Part shown: piece after piece, positions 15,175 through 19,509 of the stretch
How the letters are laid out: every line of letters begins with the position of its first letter
Position numbering within the stretch: the first letter of the stretch is position 1
NCBI GenBank assembly: GCA_002770795.1
Contig: PCTP01000158.1
Coordinates: 182-19,690, forward strand
DNA length: 19,509 nt
Source: Gammaproteobacteria bacterium CG22_combo_CG10-13_8_21_14_all_40_8
Lineage (GTDB): Bacteria; Pseudomonadota; Gammaproteobacteria; Enterobacterales; GCA-002770795
Direction: 5' to 3'
Position numbers and translations under genes: made by a program
Notes under the pieces: generated by a model
The model's input: only the letters and a program-made list of their open reading frames with translations
What the model was told of the DNA's origin: nothing
Database searches by the model: none

Positions 15175-16012
15175 CAATATCCATCTTGAAAAAATATACG
15201 GATTAAAATTATGGAATACAGAGCCTATCCTTGAAATCAATTCATTGACTTCGAGCTTGTCTAATGACACTTATTGCATTGTCACCACTGAACATAAATA
15301 TTTCGCCCGATTTGATAATATCAATGCCCACCTATTCTCTCGTGATAGAAGTGTTGAAGCGCACTTGCAAAAGTTAGCGGCTGAAGTCAACTTAGCACCA
15401 CAACCCATATTTCGAGATATCCATCAAGGATTTATCATCTCGGAGTACATAGAGGGAGATACCCTTAAGATAGAACAAATGGAACATCCATCCACTCATA
15501 TCAAATTCAAAAAATTCTTCCAAGATCTTTATGAGTTACCCACTAACAGCTTTGAGGTTTTAGATTTAGAATATCTGGTTGAAAGCTATTTCAACCAACT
15601 TCCCAGTAGTCATGCCCTCTATGCCCCAATACGTCAACGTCAGATAAGGTTTGCTCCCCTATTAAAGCAGCTCTCTCAGCCCCAACAAACGAACAAAATA
15701 TGCCATCTCGATCTCAGTGCTGACAACTTACTCTTCACTAAAAACAGTGATTTAATGGCACTTGATTGGGAGTACGCGGCCCTCTCTCATCCCTATTTGG
15801 ATTTAGCTATTTTTTATCGCAATTTCAATCTGAACAAGGAAACTTTAATCACCTTGACCAGTCATATTTTCATGATAGATTGGGACATCTTTGCGCTATA
15901 CCTTGATCTCAGCCAATGGCTAGACGCACTTTGGTTTGCAATAAGGGGAAATTATTGGAAAGATGACTCCAATATTAAATTAGCTAAAGCTTTAATCCAA
16001 GCGCTTGACTAA
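15167..16012 (+). CDS. APH/choline-kinase-fold kinase, predicted thiamine kinase
   Basis: A 281-residue protein with the aminoglycoside-phosphotransferase/choline-kinase fold, to which thiamine kinase ThiK belongs. Catalytic residues are intact (numbered from TTG 15167): Brenner motif ICHLDLSADNLLF with H180, D182 and N187, and the metal-binding LDWEYAALSHPYLDLA with D200 and E202. An N-lobe stretch with an ARF..I pattern (about 47-52) and the hinge-like ISEYIEGDT (91-99) fit the family. I place the start at TTG 15167 because GAGG (15154-15157) is 9 bases upstream and it overlaps the pnuT stop by 8 bases; ATG codons at 15104 and 15122 lie further inside pnuT and would give 302 or 296 residues. 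It would phosphorylate imported thiamine to thiamine monophosphate and so drive uptake through PnuT. A different alcohol substrate cannot be excluded. Confidence 0.85.
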   Translation: MLNNIHLEKIYGLKLWNTEPILEINSLTSSLSNDTYCIVTTEHKYFARFDNINAHLFSRDRSVEAHLQKLAAEVNLAPQPIFRDIHQGFIISEYIEGDTLKIEQMEHPSTHIKFKKFFQDLYELPTNSFEVLDLEYLVESYFNQLPSSHALYAPIRQRQIRFAPLLKQLSQPQQTNKICHLDLSADNLLFTKNSDLMALDWEYAALSHPYLDLAIFYRNFNLNKETLITLTSHIFMIDWDIFALYLDLSQWLDALWFAIRGNYWKDDSNIKLAKALIQALD

Positions 16013-16018
16013 GCGCTT
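15999..16018. terminator. Hairpin at the end of the thiamine operon
   Basis: Two copies of the self-complementary octamer AAGCGCTT (15999-16006 and 16011-16018) separated by GACT can form an 8-bp stem with a 4-base loop, straddling the kinase stop codon (16010-16012). The flank has no T-tract on the plus strand, so it may be a weak or Rho-assisted terminator or an mRNA 3'-end stabiliser between the two convergent operons. AGGTTATTTC also repeats directly at 16026-16035 and 16039-16048. Confidence 0.45.
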
Positions 16019-16041
16019 CTATAACAGGTTATTTCAAAAGG

Positions 16042-17154
16042 TTATTTCTCAGTACTTTCATCACCATCAGCATACTTAATAGCAATGGCTCTAAAAAGCT
16101 CGGAGTTTTCTATAAAATGATCCAGCATAATGGGATCGAAATGAGACCCTCTACCCTTTACCATAATCTCTACAGACTCCTCATGAGAAAATGCTGGTTT
16201 ATAACAACGAACCGAGATTAAAGCATCATACACATCTGCAATGGCCATGAGACGTCCAGAAATGGGAATTTGTTCTCCCACCAAGCCCTTAGGATAACCT
16301 GAACCGTCCCATTTTTCATGATGTGAATAGGCAATTTCTTTGGCATACTTTAAAAAATGAGCGCCATTACCCGACAAAGAAAGTTGTGCTTTTTCCATTG
16401 CTTCCCCGCCTAATTGGGCGTGAGTTTTCATAATTTCAAACTCTTCCGCCGTTAGTTTTCCGGGTTTCAATAAAATATTATCTGGGATGCCAACTTTTCC
16501 AATGTCATGTAGAGGAGCTGTTTTGAAAATCGCATCGATGGTGCTGTCCTCCGCTAAATAATCCTGATATAAAGGGTGAGGGCGTAACAAGTTAGCCAAG
16601 GATTTCACATAATGCTGGGTGCGCAAAATATGCTTTCCCGTTTCTTTATCTCGAGCTTCGGCAAGTGAAGTTAAACTATGGATAATCACTTCTTGAGTTT
16701 CGGATATTTCCTTGGTTCTTTCTGCGACGCGTTGTTCTAAAATTTTGTTTTGCTGAGATAACTCATATTTAGCCTGTTGCACTAACAATTGAGAACCCAC
16801 TCTTGCTCTGACAATGGCCATTGAAATCGGTTTGGTAATATAATCCACAGCGCCACGAGAGAGTCCATCGGCTTCATCACCTTCTTGATCCATTGCCGTG
16901 ACAAAAATTATGGGAATGTTCTGCCATTCAGGGTTTTTCTTGATGATATCTAAAACCTGAATACCAGATATTCCAGGCATATTTACATCAAGCAACACCA
17001 AATTGATATCATCATGCACCTCTAGTTGCCGCAGGGCTTTCTCCCCATTGGTCGCCACTAATAATCGATAGTCTTCTTTTAGTGCTTCTCTCAATAAGCG
17101 AATGTTGATCGCTTCATCATCCACGATGAGAATTGTTTTTCTGGTTTCAGTCAT
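16042..17154 (-). CDS. Response regulator with HD-GYP c-di-GMP phosphodiesterase domain
   Basis: A 370-residue cytoplasmic regulator of the RpfG type. The receiver (5-120) has acidic residues D12-D13, phospho-acceptor D56 in LLDVNMPG, T86 and K108 in TKP. A coiled-coil linker (about 125-160) joins an HD-GYP domain (about 155-345) with H174 in KHILRT, the H216-D217 pair in LHDIGK, H245, the HH pair (278-279) and DGSGYP (283-288), plus the D307 in IADVYD. These metal ligands and the GYP motif are intact, so hydrolysis of c-di-GMP is expected under control of receiver phosphorylation. AAGG (17160-17163) lies 5 bases before the start, inside the end of the kinase gene, whose stop is one base away. 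The kinase is therefore the obvious phosphodonor. Confidence 0.95.
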   Translation of the reverse strand: MTETRKTILIVDDEAINIRLLREALKEDYRLLVATNGEKALRQLEVHDDINLVLLDVNMPGISGIQVLDIIKKNPEWQNIPIIFVTAMDQEGDEADGLSRGAVDYITKPISMAIVRARVGSQLLVQQAKYELSQQNKILEQRVAERTKEISETQEVIIHSLTSLAEARDKETGKHILRTQHYVKSLANLLRPHPLYQDYLAEDSTIDAIFKTAPLHDIGKVGIPDNILLKPGKLTAEEFEIMKTHAQLGGEAMEKAQLSLSGNGAHFLKYAKEIAYSHHEKWDGSGYPKGLVGEQIPISGRLMAIADVYDALISVRCYKPAFSHEESVEIMVKGRGSHFDPIMLDHFIENSELFRAIAIKYADGDESTEK

Positions 17155-17155
17155 A

Positions 17156-19509
17156 TTAGCCTTCGCTATTGGAAATTTTTAACCAGTCTTGGTAGATTTG
17201 GTGAGCCTTATCAAATTCATACAGCTCAATGGCCTGCTGAAGTTCATCAAAACCCAGCTGCATTTTCATTTTTAAATCCTCCCCAAACTCAGCAAGAATA
17301 TCTTCAACGCTAGAATCTCCATCTAATAATAATTGAGCTATTTTTTGTTTGGTCACCTCATCCATCACTTTTTGAACTTCTTGGGGTGGTGTTGATGGCT
17401 CTGTTTGGACAAGCAAGAAGTCCTCCAATAAAACTATAGATGACTTTAACGTAACTTCAATATTTTGTACCAAATTGGCTAATTTCTCTGGATCTATACA
17501 ATGTTCTAAAGCTTGTGCCATGAGACTCACTTCTTTATCACCCATGGCTGCAGAGGCTGATTTTAGAGAATGAGCCCAGCGGGTAAGCTCTTCGAACTTT
17601 TCGTTATCCAATAAATTTTGCGCCATGGTGGTTTCAGCGGAATATTTCTTTAAATAGGAAGTCATCAACGATTTAAAGGCCTTAGCGTCACCACCTAAGC
17701 GATTCAACGCATTCTTATAATCAAATCGTGCTAGAAATTCTGGAGTCATTTTTGAGCGAGTTAAATTATCCTTGTTTTCAACCAACAGGGATGCTGCGGG
17801 AGTCTTTCGCGACAGTCCCAACCATTTTTTCAAAATATCATAAAGCACATTGACGTTTATGGGTTTGGTTAAATAATCATCCATTCCTGCATTAAGGCAA
17901 ACTTCTCTATCCCCAGTCATGGCATGAGCCGTCATGGCGACAATAGGTGTGTTATCGTATTCTTTGAGTTTTTTAATTTCATGGGTCGCCTCATAGCCAT
18001 CCATAACAGGCATTTGAATATCCATAAAGATTAACCCATAAGGTTGTCCAATACTGGCCTTTGCAAACTCGACCCCCTCCAATCCATTGGAGGCGATAGT
18101 GACCTCCACACCCACTCTTTTTAACAAGCCTTCTGCCACTTGTTGGTTGATTTCATTATCTTCAACTAATAGCACTCGTTTCCCATGAACTTGTTCAATG
18201 CTAATGTCTTTACCAACTTTCCTCGACTCCGAATCTAAATCAGGCAATCGGCCCAATTTGGATTGGACACTCATAATAGAGTCAACTAAATCAGAGGGCG
18301 TTATCGGCTTATCCACAAAACCATCAAAAGGAACTTCTTCATTATTAGAGACCATTTCTTCCCGAGAAAATGCGCTAATCATGACAATGGCAGGTGTTTG
18401 GACAAGGTTTAACTTTCTGATCTCATGAATGGTTTCTAATCCATTGATTCCGGGTAGTTTATAATCCATTAGTATCAAATCAAATGGTTTGATGCTGTCA
18501 TCTGCGATGATATTAATAGCCTCCTCACCACAGGTCGCCATGGTACAATGGATGCTGAAGCTTTTTAACATTTCGCTCAATATCTTACGTGCATCGTCAT
18601 TATCTTCAACGGCCAATATTCTCATCCCGTTCAATACATTAAGCTGTTGAGTAGAATTATGTTTCACCCCCAGGTGATACCCAAAGTTTGCTGTAAACCA
18701 AAAGGTACTTCCTTCCCCTAATTCACTTTCAATGCCTATTTCACCCCCCATCAACTGAGTTAAACGATGACAAATCACCAACCCTAAACCCGTTCCGCCA
18801 AAACGACGAGTGGAGGAAGTATCTGCCTGACTGAAAGGCTTAAATAATTTTAATCGTTGCTCTTCGGACAATCCGATACCTTTATCTATGACACTAAATT
18901 TTAAACAGACCTGTTCAGCATCTCGTCTCACCTCTTCGACTTTCACCATCACATTCCCTTCAGAGGTAAATTTGATAGCATTTCCGACCAGGTTGATTAA
19001 AATTTGTCCCAAGCGCAGCTGATCGCCCACTAACTGATATTGAATAACAGCAAGACTATCAAACACGAGCTCCAAACCTTTTTGATCGGCTCGCGGACCC
19101 GTAATATCCGATACCCGCTCCATTACCGAATCTAAAAAGAAATCCGCTTTTTCCAACTCAAGTTTTTCCGCTTCAATTTTTGAGAAGTCTAAAATGTCAT
19201 TGATAATATCTAACAATGAATGTGCAGAACGGTCAATTTTAGATAGATAATCAAGCTGCTGCTCATTCAAATCCGTTTGTAGTAATAAATGGCTGAGCCC
19301 TGTCACTGCATTCATAGGGGTTCTGATTTCATGACTCATATTCGCCAGAAACTCAGATTTTACTTTACTGGCTTTTTCAGCCGCTTCTCTTGCTTGTTCA
19401 GCCTCTTTAAGGGCAACAACCAGTTTGTTTTCAGCTATTTTTCTGTCGGTGATATCGTGTACAATACCTTCCATACCAGCAAACTGTCCTTCGTTATCTG
19501 TTCTGGGAA
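17156..19509 (-). CDS. Hybrid histidine kinase with two receivers and Hpt domain (5' end missing)
   Basis: A hybrid sensor kinase whose reading frame stays open to the right edge, so the N-terminal sensor part is outside the window. Numbering here is from the internal Met at 19474. The first residues (GQFAGMEGIVHDITDRK) are the end of a PAS domain; a short coiled coil (12-40) follows. The HisKA helix has phospho-histidine H48 in MSHEIRTP. The ATPase domain has the N box (N161, N165), G1 motif DKGIG (197-201) and G2 GGTGLG (226-231). Receiver 1 (285-405) has D337 in LMDYKLPG; receiver 2 (433-550) has D485 in FMDIQMPVMDG. An Hpt domain (about 575-690) has H635 in WAHSLKSASAAMG. This supports an internal His-Asp-His relay delivering phosphate to the adjacent REC-HD-GYP protein. 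The last 80 residues are acidic, helical and unrecognised. Confidence 0.95.
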   Translation of the reverse strand, partial: PRTDNEGQFAGMEGIVHDITDRKIAENKLVVALKEAEQAREAAEKASKVKSEFLANMSHEIRTPMNAVTGLSHLLLQTDLNEQQLDYLSKIDRSAHSLLDIINDILDFSKIEAEKLELEKADFFLDSVMERVSDITGPRADQKGLELVFDSLAVIQYQLVGDQLRLGQILINLVGNAIKFTSEGNVMVKVEEVRRDAEQVCLKFSVIDKGIGLSEEQRLKLFKPFSQADTSSTRRFGGTGLGLVICHRLTQLMGGEIGIESELGEGSTFWFTANFGYHLGVKHNSTQQLNVLNGMRILAVEDNDDARKILSEMLKSFSIHCTMATCGEEAINIIADDSIKPFDLILMDYKLPGINGLETIHEIRKLNLVQTPAIVMISAFSREEMVSNNEEVPFDGFVDKPITPSDLVDSIMSVQSKLGRLPDLDSESRKVGKDISIEQVHGKRVLLVEDNEINQQVAEGLLKRVGVEVTIASNGLEGVEFAKASIGQPYGLIFMDIQMPVMDGYEATHEIKKLKEYDNTPIVAMTAHAMTGDREVCLNAGMDDYLTKPINVNVLYDILKKWLGLSRKTPAASLLVENKDNLTRSKMTPEFLARFDYKNALNRLGGDAKAFKSLMTSYLKKYSAETTMAQNLLDNEKFEELTRWAHSLKSASAAMGDKEVSLMAQALEHCIDPEKLANLVQNIEVTLKSSIVLLEDFLLVQTEPSTPPQEVQKVMDEVTKQKIAQLLLDGDSSVEDILAEFGEDLKMKMQLGFDELQQAIELYEFDKAHQIYQDWLKISNSEG

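Noticed and set aside
1..19509. CRISPR arrays, tRNA or rRNA genes and intact insertion sequences.
   Set aside because: I saw no regularly spaced repeats, no cloverleaf-like sequences and no transposase coding sequence in the window.

Overview
This window looks like chromosomal DNA from an AT-rich gammaproteobacterium. It carries fxsA, a full-length dsbD, rpe, a DUF1415 gene, a YihY/BrkB-family gene and c-di-GMP/two-component signalling genes. I cannot name a genus from the sequence alone. Most of it is ordinary chromosomal gene content. The parts that stand out are a compact HelD-like helicase next to a VapBC-type toxin-antitoxin pair (about 5.8-8.95 kb) and a TPP-riboswitch-controlled thiamine uptake and salvage operon (12.23-16.01 kb).

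Layout. (1) 0-5.7 kb: fxsA (minus); a multidomain response regulator with a catalytically degenerate GGDEF domain (plus); dsbD (plus), convergent with a DUF1415 gene (minus); and a small two-helix membrane protein (plus). (2) 5.8-9.1 kb, accessory-looking: a UvrD/HelD-like ATPase (minus); an AbrB-type antitoxin and PIN toxin (plus) with a clear promoter, operator-like dyad and terminator; and a non-coding stretch with a perfect 14-bp inverted repeat. (3) 9.2-11.8 kb: a minus-strand cluster reading YihY/BrkB membrane protein, rpe, then a cyclic-nucleotide-binding protein lacking a DNA-binding domain. (4) 11.8-12.3 kb: the 5' remnant of a YeiH-like (UPF0324) transporter gene, broken just before the next operon. 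(5) 12.2-16.0 kb: perfect TATAAT box, TPP riboswitch, TonB-dependent receptor, PnuC-family transporter (PnuT type) and an APH/choline-kinase-fold kinase. Together these read as capture of thiamine at the outer membrane, passage across the inner membrane and trapping by phosphorylation, shut off by TPP. (6) 16.0-19.5 kb: a REC-HD-GYP phosphodiesterase (minus) directly downstream of a hybrid histidine kinase with two receivers and an Hpt domain; the kinase runs off the right edge.

The most informative detail is in the riboswitch. The sequence between aptamer and first gene contains two short pairings that cannot form together: one with the 3' strand of the aptamer and one with the start region of the receptor gene. 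This suggests a complete translational OFF switch. I found no strong evidence for a wholly new system. The best candidates for follow-up are the minimal HelD-like protein, the TA operator architecture, the HTH-less cNMP-binding protein coupled to rpe, and the 14-bp inverted repeat at 9070-9123.
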